DNA of 6,166 bases from Azonexus sp. (GCA_023150195.1 JAKLLI010000121.1:1-6166); one strand, 5' to 3'; numbered from the stretch's first letter, positions 1 to 5,697 are shown. The notes: a model not told the origin generated them from the letters alone. Numbers and translations are program-made.

Positions 1-108
1 AAATTCGTCCGGGAAATGAGTCCGAAAGCCTTTGGCGTTTCGACCAATCAGCGTGCGGTGGATGAAGAAGCCGATGATTTGGCCGGCCAATTGGAGGCGC
101 AATCATGA
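1..108 (+). CDS. 3' end of the gene upstream of cas8c (cas5c by position only)
   Basis: Frame 1 is open from the window edge for 35 codons and stops at TGA 106-108, which overlaps the cas8c start as ATGA. This overlap suggests translational coupling within one operon. The visible C-terminus begins KFVREMSPKAFGVSTNQRA and ends in an acidic, probably helical stretch (DEEADDLAGQLEAQS). In type I-C operons the gene directly before cas8c is normally cas5c, the crRNA-processing endonuclease and 5'-handle-binding subunit. However, this tail has none of the features I would expect at a Cas5c C-terminus, so cas5c rests on synteny alone. It could be a divergent or extended Cas5c, or an unrelated inserted gene. 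That it is coding is fairly likely; its identity is not established. No symbol is given. Confidence 0.6.
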   Translation, partial: KFVREMSPKAFGVSTNQRAVDEEADDLAGQLEAQS

Positions 109-2045
109 GCTGGATTCAAAAGCTGTATGAAACCTACGAACAGTGTGCCGGGCACGAGCCAGAAGGTTTCGAGCCGCTGATGCCGATTTGCCACTCCACC
201 CAGCAGGCGCAAATTGAAATTGTGCTCGACGACAATGGCGGTTTCAAACGCGCCTCGGTTATCGACAAAACGCAGGGAACAACGCTGATTCCGTGTACTG
301 AAAGCTCTGCGGGAAGAGCCGGGAGCAAGCCGGTTAATCATCCGCTTTGCGACAAATTGCAGTATGTGGCCAAGGACTTTGCGGATTTTGGCGGTGAAGT
401 GACCTCGGGCTTTGCCAAAGAGCCGGATGTACCGCATCAAGACTATCTCGTCGGGCTGCGCGCCTGGGCTGCCTCTGAATGGTCGCATCCGAAATTGACG
501 GCCATTCTCCACTATGTGGAAAAAGGGAGTGTGGTGCGGGATTTGGTTACGGCGGGAATTCTGCCGCTTGGCGAGGACGGAAAACTTCTCGAAAGCTGGA
601 GCGACGAGGCAAATCCCGCTCCTGCTATTTTCAAAGTCATTCAGAACACTCAAGCACCGGAAGATGCATTTATTCGTTGGCGGGTGGAAAGCGCCCCAGA
701 TGATCCGTTGACCGCAACTTGGCAGGATCAGGCTTTGATTAAATCCTGGATTGCGTATTACCAGCATACCCAAGCCTTATTTGGAATTTGCATGGTGACT
801 GGACAGGAATCGGCGCTAGCGATTCAGCACCCGGCGAAACTGAGGCATGCCGGCGATAAGGCCAAGCTGATTTCTGCCAATGACAATTCTGGCTACACCT
901 TTCGCGGCAAATTCATTGAGGCGGAGGAGGTTATTTCGGTGGGCTTCGATGTCACGCAAAAAGCGCATAACGCCTTGCGCTGGCTGCTTGCCCACCAAGG
1001 CTACCGGAAGGGCGATCAGGCCATCGTGAGTTGGGCTGTTTCCGGTGTTTTGTTGCCCAATCCAATCAAAAACATCTTTGAGCAATTCGAGCTTGATAGC
1101 TCGGACATAAAAGCTACGACAAGCTCAATTGGTACCGACCAGAACTTCGCCTTGCGCCTGAAGAATGCCATTGCCGGTTATGGCGCCAAGTTTGACCCCA
1201 AGGAAGATGTCGTCGTAATTGGCTTGGATTCAGCGACGCCGGGCCGCATGGCGATCAGTTTCTACCGTGAACTGAAGGGCTCTGACTTTCTCAAGCGACT
1301 GGAAGCTTGGCATGCACGATATGCCTGGCATCAAAACTTCGGCAAGGACACGCATTTCATTGGCGCGCCAGCACCGCCCGATATCGCCGAAGCGGCCTAT
1401 GGTCGGCGTCTTGATGAAAAACTCCAGAAGGCAACGGTAGAGCGTTTGCTGCCGTGCATTGTCGATGGTTGGGATGTGCCGCTTGATCTGGTGAGAAGTA
1501 CGGTTCGGCGAGCGACCAATCGCGTCGGGTTGGAACGCTGGGAATGGGAAAAGGTTTTGGGAATAGCTTGCGCACTTTTTAAGGGATACCACCAGGAAAG
1601 GAACTACCAGATGGATTTGGAAACGGAAAGAAACAGCCGCGACTACCTCTATGGCCGTTTGCTGGCCATTGCTGACAGCATCGAAGGCTATGCCTTGTCG
1701 ACATCGGATGAGGGGAAAAAGCGGGAGACCACGGCAGGCCGGCTGATGCAGCGTTTCGCGGATCGTCCGTTCTCCACCTGGCGGACGATTGAGCTTGCGC
1801 TCAAGCCCTACGAAGCCCGGATGCAGGCTGGCAGCGACAGATCGGTTGGCCTCCTGGTCAAGCGTCGCAAGTTACTGGATGAGGTCATGAGTCAGCTGAA
1901 TGACTTGCCGGAACGAACCAGCGATGCGCCCTTAAGTGGCGAGTTCTTGCTCGGCTACCACGCGCAACGCAAGGATTTCTGGCCGTCTGTGGATGCGGAC
2001 AAACAAGCCGTCAGCGCCGATAGCCAAGTCGAAACCACCCACTGA
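105..2045 (+). CDS. cas8c: Cas8c (Csd1 family), type I-C large subunit
   Basis: The 646-residue product is the large subunit of the type I-C surveillance complex; the family role is PAM recognition and R-loop stabilisation. GGAGG (93-97) lies 7 nt before the ATG, and the start overlaps the upstream stop as ATGA. Csd1-family landmarks appear in order: a short N-terminal helix then GFEPLMPICHSTQQAQIEI (residues 21-39), HYVEKGSVVRDLV (136-148), FIRWRVE (189-195), HPAKLRHAGDKAKLISANDNSG (242-263, quoted in two overlapping parts in the family), AHNALRWLLAHQGY (287-300), ISFYREL with W402 and W408 (384-410), and the C-terminal RFADRPFSTW (550-559) and EFLLGYHAQR (613-622). The length is slightly above the usual roughly 570-620 residues, partly from a polar tail after residue 625. 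No stop or frameshift interrupts it. A second product probably starts at Met503. The cas7c gene follows after 33 nt. Confidence 0.96.
   Translation: MSWIQKLYETYEQCAGHEPEGFEPLMPICHSTQQAQIEIVLDDNGGFKRASVIDKTQGTTLIPCTESSAGRAGSKPVNHPLCDKLQYVAKDFADFGGEVTSGFAKEPDVPHQDYLVGLRAWAASEWSHPKLTAILHYVEKGSVVRDLVTAGILPLGEDGKLLESWSDEANPAPAIFKVIQNTQAPEDAFIRWRVESAPDDPLTATWQDQALIKSWIAYYQHTQALFGICMVTGQESALAIQHPAKLRHAGDKAKLISANDNSGYTFRGKFIEAEEVISVGFDVTQKAHNALRWLLAHQGYRKGDQAIVSWAVSGVLLPNPIKNIFEQFELDSSDIKATTSSIGTDQNFALRLKNAIAGYGAKFDPKEDVVVIGLDSATPGRMAISFYRELKGSDFLKRLEAWHARYAWHQNFGKDTHFIGAPAPPDIAEAAYGRRLDEKLQKATVERLLPCIVDGWDVPLDLVRSTVRRATNRVGLERWEWEKVLGIACALFKGYHQERNYQMDLETERNSRDYLYGRLLAIADSIEGYALSTSDEGKKRETTAGRLMQRFADRPFSTWRTIELALKPYEARMQAGSDRSVGLLVKRRKLLDEVMSQLNDLPERTSDAPLSGEFLLGYHAQRKDFWPSVDADKQAVSADSQVETTH
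1594..1602 (+). promoter_or_regulatory. Internal Shine-Dalgarno site for cas11c inside cas8c
   Basis: AGGAAAGGA occupies 1594-1602 inside the cas8c reading frame. The distal AGGA ends 8 nt before the in-frame ATG at 1611. Spacing and purine content match the site used by cas7c (AAAGGA 2066-2071, 7 nt before its ATG). It is the best ribosome binding site I found before any internal Met in the 3' third of cas8c; Met548 (ATG at 1746) has only a GC-rich GGCAGG stretch further upstream. Confidence 0.6.
1611..2045 (+). CDS. cas11c: Cas11c small subunit from an internal start within cas8c
   Basis: Translation from Met503 of Cas8c in the same frame gives a 144-residue protein, beginning MDLETERNSRDYLYGRLL and ending with Cas8c at 2045. 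In characterised type I-C systems the small subunit Cas11c is not a separate gene but is made from an internal start near the 3' end of cas8c, and it lines the belly of the complex. The size and position here fit. The segment is rich in predicted helix (RDYLYGRLLAIADSI; FSTWRTIELALKPYEARM; VGLLVKRRKLLDEVMSQL), as expected for a helical small subunit. Without it the locus would have no visible small-subunit gene. Observed: the start codon, the Shine-Dalgarno site and the helix-rich sequence. Inferred: that this start is used. Met548 is a weaker alternative that would give about 99 residues. Confidence 0.68.
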   Translation: MDLETERNSRDYLYGRLLAIADSIEGYALSTSDEGKKRETTAGRLMQRFADRPFSTWRTIELALKPYEARMQAGSDRSVGLLVKRRKLLDEVMSQLNDLPERTSDAPLSGEFLLGYHAQRKDFWPSVDADKQAVSADSQVETTH

Positions 2046-2078
2046 ATTAGCCAAGTATTTTTCTGAAAGGAAATCCAA

Positions 2079-2942
2079 ATGAGCACCCTGCAAAACAAAA
2101 TCGATTTCGCGCTCGTCTTGCGCGTTCGCAATGCCAACCCGAACGGCGATCCGTTGAACGGCAATCGCCCCCGTACCGATTACGGTGGCTTTGGGGAAAT
2201 TACCGATGTTTGCCTCAAGCGCAAGTTGCGGGATCGTCTGCAAGAGGCTGGGCATGCGATTTTTGTGCAGTCGGATGACCGTAAGGTCGATGCCGAAACC
2301 AGCTTGCGTAATCGTGCCGAGTCGGAAACCAACGGTTTGGGCAAAGAAGCCTGGAATCCTAAAAAGTCGAAGAAAGACGAGACTGCGAAGAAAGCTTGCG
2401 ACAAATGGTTCGATGTCCGGGCATTTGGGCAGGTCTTTGCGTTCGGCAAGGATGGTGATGCCAGCGGCGTTTCAATCCCCGTTCGTGGTCCTGTGACGGT
2501 GCAATCAGCATTTAGCAAAGACATTGTTGGTGTTACCAGTACACAGATTACCAAGAGCGTTAGCGGCGAAGGTGATGGCAGCAAACGCGGCGCCGACACC
2601 ATGGGCATGAAACATCGAGTCGATCATGGAATTTACGAGTGCTATGGCAGCATCAATCCGCAACTCGCCGAGCGCACGGGCTTCAGTGATGCCGATGCCG
2701 ATGTGATCAAGGCGATTTTGCCGAAGCTGTTCGAGAACGACGCTTCGTCGGCTCGCCCTGACGGCAGCATGCAGGTTCTAACGGTTGTCTGGTGGAAACA
2801 CAATTGCAAGGCAGGACAGCATTCGGCTGCCAAGGTCCACGACTCGCTGAGGAACCTGCTCAAGGAAGACGGCAGCTTCGATAAGGATGCCTTGCTTCAA
2901 GCGTTGCCTGGACTAAAGCCGGAAATTATCGACGGCTTTTGA
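2079..2942 (+). CDS. cas7c: Cas7c (Csd2 family), type I-C backbone subunit
   Basis: The 287-residue RAMP protein forms the multi-copy backbone that wraps the crRNA spacer in the type I-C complex. AAAGGA (2066-2071) lies 7 nt before the ATG. Family landmarks: the N-terminal RRM-like strand with ANPNGDPLNGNRPRTDYGG (residues 19-37), the FDVRAFGQVFAFG strand-loop (111-123), VSIPVRGPVTVQSAFS (131-146), ITKSVSGEGDGSKRGADTMG (157-176), KHRVDHGIYECYGSINP (178-194) and the C-terminal strand MQVLTVVWWKHN (231-242). The length is normal for Csd2 and the frame is intact. It lies 33 nt after cas8c, in the same presumed transcript. Its stop is only 11 nt from the stop of the opposite-strand toxin gene, so the usual cas7-cas4 junction is interrupted here. 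Confidence 0.96.
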   Translation: MSTLQNKIDFALVLRVRNANPNGDPLNGNRPRTDYGGFGEITDVCLKRKLRDRLQEAGHAIFVQSDDRKVDAETSLRNRAESETNGLGKEAWNPKKSKKDETAKKACDKWFDVRAFGQVFAFGKDGDASGVSIPVRGPVTVQSAFSKDIVGVTSTQITKSVSGEGDGSKRGADTMGMKHRVDHGIYECYGSINPQLAERTGFSDADADVIKAILPKLFENDASSARPDGSMQVLTVVWWKHNCKAGQHSAAKVHDSLRNLLKEDGSFDKDALLQALPGLKPEIIDGF

Positions 2943-2953
2943 TGTTGCCCCGC

Positions 2954-3247
2954 TCAGCGCCGCCCGCCCCAATATCCGGGCCGGCGGCGCTGGTGGGAAA
3001 TGGCGCGGATCGTGATGGCTTCGGCGGTGGCTTGGTAAATGATCGAGTACGGAAAATGGCGCATCGGCAAGAGTCGCAGGCGTTGGGATATCGAGGTGCC
3101 GGCTTGGGGGAATTGAAGAAGCCGGCGGGCGCCGTTTTCGTAGTCGGCGACGAAAGCGGCGGCGATGCCGGGCGTGGCGTGTTGCAGGTAATAGGCCTGC
3201 GCTTCCTCAAGTTCCGCTTGTGCGCCGCTGAGGACGATCAGTTTCAT
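2954..3247 (-). CDS. RelE/ParE-superfamily toxin of a type II toxin-antitoxin pair
   Basis: The 97-residue product is a small basic protein of the RelE/ParE ('plasmid stabilisation') fold. It shows the family pattern: an N-terminal strand then AQAELEEAQAYYLQHA (residues 9-24, helix with paired Tyr), a second helix with F32 and the RRLLQFPQAG segment (41-50), then MRHFPYSIIYQ (62-72) and the C-terminal AISHQRRRPGYW (83-94), close to the familiar H-x-RR-x-PgYW ending. Members either cleave mRNA at the ribosome (RelE-like) or inhibit gyrase (ParE-like); sequence alone does not settle which. Its ATG overlaps the antitoxin stop (ATGA on the minus strand, 3247-3244), the classic coupled arrangement. 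It runs against the cas operon and ends 11 nt from the cas7c stop. Length and motifs look intact, so it is probably functional. Confidence 0.88.
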   Translation of the reverse strand: MKLIVLSGAQAELEEAQAYYLQHATPGIAAAFVADYENGARRLLQFPQAGTSISQRLRLLPMRHFPYSIIYQATAEAITIRAISHQRRRPGYWGGRR

Positions 3248-3480
3248 GCTGCGGCAGCGAGCTTGGCTTTGAGGCGTGCAATCGACTCATCGAAATCGAT
3301 GGCACCCATTTCGCCACGGTCGTATGCATCGCCCCGACGCTCCGCCTCTGCAACCCACGACGCGAGGATTTCGTCGTCTTCGTCGAGGCTGACCAGCAGG
3401 CGTTCTGCCAGCTTTGCGCGCTCGGCCGGCGCCAGTTGCAGGGCGGCGGCTTCGATGTCTTCAAGGGGTGAATTGATCAT
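3244..3480 (-). CDS. Antitoxin of the addiction-module component type (TIGR02574/PF09720-like)
   Basis: The 78-residue product begins MINSPLEDIEAAALQLAP. It has the hallmark pattern of the 'putative addiction module component' antitoxins: a helix with ALQLAPAERAKLAERLLVSLD (residues 13-33, a 21-residue core in which L15, L17, ER and LLxSLD are typical), a mid region SWVAEAERRGDAYDRGEM (41-58), and a C-terminal IDFDESIARLKAKL helix (61-74). It should bind and neutralise the adjacent toxin. An upstream extension to 3579 on the minus strand is open, but the start at 3480 is chosen because GGAGG (complement of 3489-3493) lies 8 nt before it and family homology begins there. The extension would also run across the cas4 start. 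The stop overlaps the toxin ATG. The pair is complete and co-oriented. Confidence 0.87.
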   Translation of the reverse strand: MINSPLEDIEAAALQLAPAERAKLAERLLVSLDEDDEILASWVAEAERRGDAYDRGEMGAIDFDESIARLKAKLAAAA

Positions 3481-3488
3481 GTTGAGTA

Positions 3489-3493
3489 CCTCC
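3489..3493 (-). promoter_or_regulatory. Ribosome binding site deciding the antitoxin start
   Basis: The minus strand reads GGAGG here, 8 nt upstream of the ATG at 3480. This strong site favours the 78-residue antitoxin over the 111-residue reading that would start at 3579. Confidence 0.7.
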
Positions 3494-3509
3494 GGTAAGG
3501 CTTGGGCAA

Positions 3510-3553
3510 TGCTAACCCAGGCAAGTTGCCAAATCCATTGGCAGGGTTGAGCA
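3510..3553. promoter_or_regulatory. Nested dyad between antitoxin and cas4 starts, candidate operator
   Basis: Two nested inverted repeats occupy the divergent gap. The inner pair is TGCCAA (3527-3532) and TTGGCA (3538-3543), perfect with a 5-nt centre. The outer pair is TGCTAACCC (3510-3518) and GGGTTGAGCA (3544-3553), 9 bp with one bulged G. Type II antitoxin-toxin complexes usually repress their own promoter by binding dyads just upstream of the antitoxin start, and this element lies 30-73 nt upstream of it. It also touches the weak cas4 Shine-Dalgarno (AGGG 3543-3546), so an occupied site or RNA hairpin could affect cas4. No convincing -35/-10 pair was found on either strand here. The role is inferred from position and symmetry. 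Confidence 0.4.
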
Positions 3554-4192
3554 ATGACGAGCGACTCGCTTGATACCATTCCCCTTTCCGCGCTCCAGCA
3601 TTGGGCTTACTGCCCGCGCCAGTGCGCGCTGATCCACGTCGAGCAGGTGTTCGAAGAGAACATCTTCACCCAGCGCGGCCAGGCCTTGCACAAGCGGGTG
3701 GATGATCCCGGTGTCGAGTTGCGCGACGGTTTACGCATCGAGCGGGCGTTGCCGCTGTTTTGCGACCGCCTCGGGCTGGTCGGCAAGGCGGATGTTGTTG
3801 AGTTCCTGCCGGATGGCACGCCCTACCCGGTGGAGTACAAACACGGTTCGCGCCACAAGCGGGCGGATATTGCGGCCTGCGACGATCTGCAATTGGCTGC
3901 GCAGGCATTGTGTCTGGAAGCCATGTTCGGCAAGCCGGTGCCGGAAGGGGCCTTGTATTACGCCTCGTCGCGTCGGCGGCGGATTGTTGCGGTCGACGCC
4001 GATTTAAGGGCAAAAACCGAGTTGACCGTGGCAGCCGTCCGGCATCTGCTGCAATCCGGCGAAATGCCGCCGCCGCTCAACGACGACCACTGCCGCGCTT
4101 GTTCACTGCGCGACCTGTGCCAGCCGGAAGCTCTGGCGCCGACGCCGGAACATGTGGCTCTCCGGCGCTCCCTGTTTGAAGTGGATGATTAA
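3554..4192 (+). CDS. cas4: Cas4, type I-C adaptation nuclease (RecB-like, Fe-S)
   Basis: The 212-residue PD-(D/E)XK exonuclease processes prespacers and ensures PAM-correct length and orientation, acting with Cas1-Cas2. The N-terminal IPLSALQHWAYCPRQCALIH (residues 9-28) is characteristic of I-C/I-A type Cas4. Fe-S cluster ligands are Cys20 with the C-terminal trio Cys180, Cys183 and Cys189. The nuclease core shows H46 (QALHKRVD), D80 (GKAD), E94 and K96 (VEYKHG), followed by the QLAAQALCLE helix (113-122). All expected catalytic residues are present and length is normal. The start has only a weak AGGG at 3543-3546, 7 nt upstream, and is no longer preceded by a cas gene because the toxin-antitoxin pair intervenes. 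The stop (TAA 4190-4192) is 1 nt before the cas1 ATG, so cas4-cas1-cas2 form a tight sub-operon. Confidence 0.95.
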   Translation: MTSDSLDTIPLSALQHWAYCPRQCALIHVEQVFEENIFTQRGQALHKRVDDPGVELRDGLRIERALPLFCDRLGLVGKADVVEFLPDGTPYPVEYKHGSRHKRADIAACDDLQLAAQALCLEAMFGKPVPEGALYYASSRRRRIVAVDADLRAKTELTVAAVRHLLQSGEMPPPLNDDHCRACSLRDLCQPEALAPTPEHVALRRSLFEVDD

Positions 4193-4193
4193 C

Positions 4194-5222
4194 ATGCAAC
4201 TGCTCAACACGCTGTACGTAACCACGCCCGAGAGTTACATCCATCTCGACAACGAAACGCTGCGCGTCGAGGTGGAGAAGGAAACGCGGTTACGCGTGCC
4301 CTTGCACCACTTGAGCGCTGTCGTCTGCTTCGGCCATGTTTCGGTATCGCTGCCGCTGATGCACAAGTTGGCCGATGTTGGCATCAGCCTAGTCTTGCTC
4401 GATACGCACGGACGCTTCAAAGCACGGCTGGAAGGGCCGGTTTCAGGCAATGTGCTATTGCGTCAGGCACAGCATCGGTTGGCGGGCGACCCGGTTTTTG
4501 CCTTGAATGTGGCGCGCAACTGCATCGCCGGCAAGTTGCGTAATGGCCGTCAGGTCCTGCTGCGTGGCGCCCGGGAGGCCAAACTTGAGGAAGATGCGGC
4601 CATCCTGTCACGTGGCGCAGCGGATCTGGCTGCCGCTTTGCGGGCACTGCCGGGCGCCGGCGATGCCGATACCTTGCGTGGTATCGAAGGCGAAGCGGCG
4701 CGCCAGTATTTCTCGGCGCTCAATACGCTGATCCGCACGCCGGTGCGGGAAAGCTTCCGTATGGACGGCCGCAGCCGGCGGCCACCTCGGGACAGGGTCA
4801 ACGCTTTGCTCTCCTTCGTCTATTCGCTGCTGATGAACGATTGCCGCTCGGCCGTCGAGGCTTGCGGCCTTGATCCGCAAATCGGTTTTTTGCATGTCGC
4901 CCGGCCAGGCAGGGCGGCGCTGGCGCTCGATCTGATGGAGGAATTCCGCGCCTTTGCCGACCGTTTGGTGCTATCGCTGATCAATCGCGGCCAGATTGGC
5001 GCCGGCGATTTCGTCGAGCGGGAGGGCGGTGCCGTCCTGCTCGAAGGCGATGCGCGCAAGACGGTATTGGTCGCCTATCAGGAGCGCAAGCAGGAAAACC
5101 TGAGCCACCCGTTACTCAGTGAAACGGTACCCCTTGGCTTGCTGCCCCATATACAGGCCCGCTTGCTGGCGCGAACGCTGCGGGGTGATGCGGCGGAATA
5201 TCTCCCTTATTTGGTGCGCTGA
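4194..5222 (+). CDS. cas1: Cas1 integrase, type I-C
   Basis: The 342-residue metal-dependent integrase joins new spacers to the first repeat as a Cas1-Cas2 complex. The start at 4194 gives the usual I-C N-terminus [20 protein letters not shown]. In-frame ATGs at 4185 and 4152 would add 3 or 14 residues and overlap cas4; 4185 is a possible alternative, 4152 unlikely. The N-terminal beta domain spans about residues 1-80. The helical catalytic domain carries the metal ligands E165 ([12 protein letters not shown]), H234 ([13 protein letters not shown]) and D246 ([10 protein letters not shown]), matching the Cas1 E-H-D triad. [18 protein letters not shown] (197-214) is the conserved segment before the catalytic His. 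The gene is intact, starts 1 nt after cas4 and ends 2 nt before cas2. Sampled GC (about 62-67%) is higher than in cas8c, cas7c or cas2. Confidence 0.96.
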   Translation: MQLLNTLYVTTPESYIHLDNETLRVEVEKETRLRVPLHHLSAVVCFGHVSVSLPLMHKLADVGISLVLLDTHGRFKARLEGPVSGNVLLRQAQHRLAGDPVFALNVARNCIAGKLRNGRQVLLRGAREAKLEEDAAILSRGAADLAAALRALPGAGDADTLRGIEGEAARQYFSALNTLIRTPVRESFRMDGRSRRPPRDRVNALLSFVYSLLMNDCRSAVEACGLDPQIGFLHVARPGRAALALDLMEEFRAFADRLVLSLINRGQIGAGDFVEREGGAVLLEGDARKTVLVAYQERKQENLSHPLLSETVPLGLLPHIQARLLARTLRGDAAEYLPYLVR

Positions 5223-5224
5223 TC

Positions 5225-5515
5225 ATGTTGGTGATTGTCTGCTACGACGTAAATACAGAAACCCGCGAAGGCCGCCGACGTTTGCGGCGGGTTGCCAAAC
5301 TTTGCGAAAGTGTTGGCCAGCGAGTGCAGAAGTCAGTCTTCGAGTGTCAAGTTGACCGCGCTCGTTTCGAGGCACTGGAGCGGGATTTGGTCGCAGAAAT
5401 CAAGAATGATGAGGACAACTTGCGCTTTTACCGAATCGCTGAACTCAAAGGGTATGAAGTACGCGAGCATGGCTGTTTTCGCGCAACCGACTTTGATGCG
5501 CCACTCGTACTATGA
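5225..5515 (+). CDS. cas2: Cas2, type I-C
   Basis: The 96-residue ferredoxin-fold protein is the dimeric scaffold bridging two Cas1 dimers during spacer integration. [13 protein letters not shown] (residues 1-13) has the conserved first strand and Asp8. [14 protein letters not shown] (31-44) is the second-strand signature of subtype I-C Cas2, and [11 protein letters not shown] (66-76) the later strand. Length is typical. It starts 2 nt after the cas1 stop (TGATCATG), consistent with coupled translation. The stop is TGA 5513-5515, and an 11-nt inverted-repeat element begins almost at once (5518), so its mRNA would end in a strong hairpin. TTCGCGCAA at 5478-5486, within its last codons, is the first copy of a motif repeated through the leader. 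Confidence 0.95.
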   Translation: MLVIVCYDVNTETREGRRRLRRVAKLCESVGQRVQKSVFECQVDRARFEALERDLVAEIKNDEDNLRFYRIAELKGYEVREHGCFRATDFDAPLVL

Positions 5516-5517
5516 GC

Positions 5518-5564
5518 GTGCGCGAACCCTTAGTGGACTGTGTTTCTCAAGTAGGTTCGCGTAC
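5518..5564 (+). other. Hairpin directly after cas2
   Basis: GTGCGCGAACC (5518-5528) pairs with GGTTCGCGTAC (5554-5564): 11 bp, ten Watson-Crick and one G-U, around a 25-nt loop. No T-run follows, so it is not a standard intrinsic terminator. It may stabilise the cas mRNA 3' end. The same left arm can pair instead with 5642-5652. Confidence 0.5.
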
Positions 5565-5643
5565 AGGGTATCGGACTGATTTAGTGCAGTTTTCTACCCA
5601 TGCAGCACTTCGCGTAAGATGCCAGTTGCTCAGATACCAATGG

Positions 5644-5665
5644 GTTCGCGCAATGCGGACTTTTT
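5644..5665 (+). terminator. Terminator-like hairpin plus T5 in the leader
   Basis: GTTCGC (5644-5649) pairs with GCGGAC (5655-5660), six pairs including one G-U, around a 5-nt loop, and is followed at once by TTTTT (5661-5665). It could end cas operon transcription before the array. The stem is short, and it lies only 33 nt before repeat 1, leaving little room for an array promoter downstream. It may therefore be weak, conditional, or fortuitous. Confidence 0.35.
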
Positions 5666-5697
5666 GTTCAGATATTTCCTGATGTTACAGGAGATGA

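Larger units (their letters stand above)
5516..5697 (+). promoter_or_regulatory. CRISPR leader
   Basis: This 182-nt non-coding stretch lies between cas2 and the first repeat, on the side expected from array orientation (repeat 3' end GATTGAAAC pointing away from cas2). It should contain the array promoter and the sequences that direct Cas1-Cas2 to repeat 1. Visible structure: inverted GGTTCGCG elements, four TTCGCGYA copies (a fifth lies in the cas2 end), TTAGTG twice (5530-5535, 5581-5586), GGACTG twice (5535-5540, 5573-5578), a terminator-like hairpin (5644-5665) and a 5-bp dyad ending 5 nt before repeat 1 (TCCTG 5677-5681, CAGGA 5688-5692). No good -35/-10 pair could be assigned; TAAGAT at 5615-5620 is the best single -10-like hexamer. 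No IHF-like WATCAA-N4-TTR match was seen. Confidence 0.75.

Noticed and set aside
48..773. A 241-codon minus-strand open frame opposite the cas8c start
   Set aside because: It is a shadow of cas8c, whose + strand product carries clear family motifs over the same bases.
2939..3550. A 203-codon + strand open frame between cas7c and cas4
   Set aside because: It lies antisense to the recognisable toxin and antitoxin genes, is low-complexity Gly/Ala/Ser/Arg rich and matches no family I know.
2943..3553. A crRNA-like antitoxin RNA (CreA-type) beside the toxin
   Set aside because: No repeat-like sequence ending in GATTGAAAC occurs here; AATTGAAG near 3110 lacks the stem, and a protein antitoxin is clearly present.
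3481..3579. Antitoxin start at 3579, adding 33 residues
   Set aside because: Family similarity and the strong GGAGG both point to 3480, and the extension would cross the cas4 start codon.
4152..4193. Cas1 start at 4152, adding 14 residues
   Set aside because: The extension overlaps cas4 coding sequence and falls outside the usual I-C Cas1 N-terminus, which begins at the 4194 Met.
5591..5620. Array promoter with TTTCTA and TAAGAT at 18-nt spacing
   Set aside because: The -35 matches the consensus at only three of six positions, so it cannot be told from chance in this leader.
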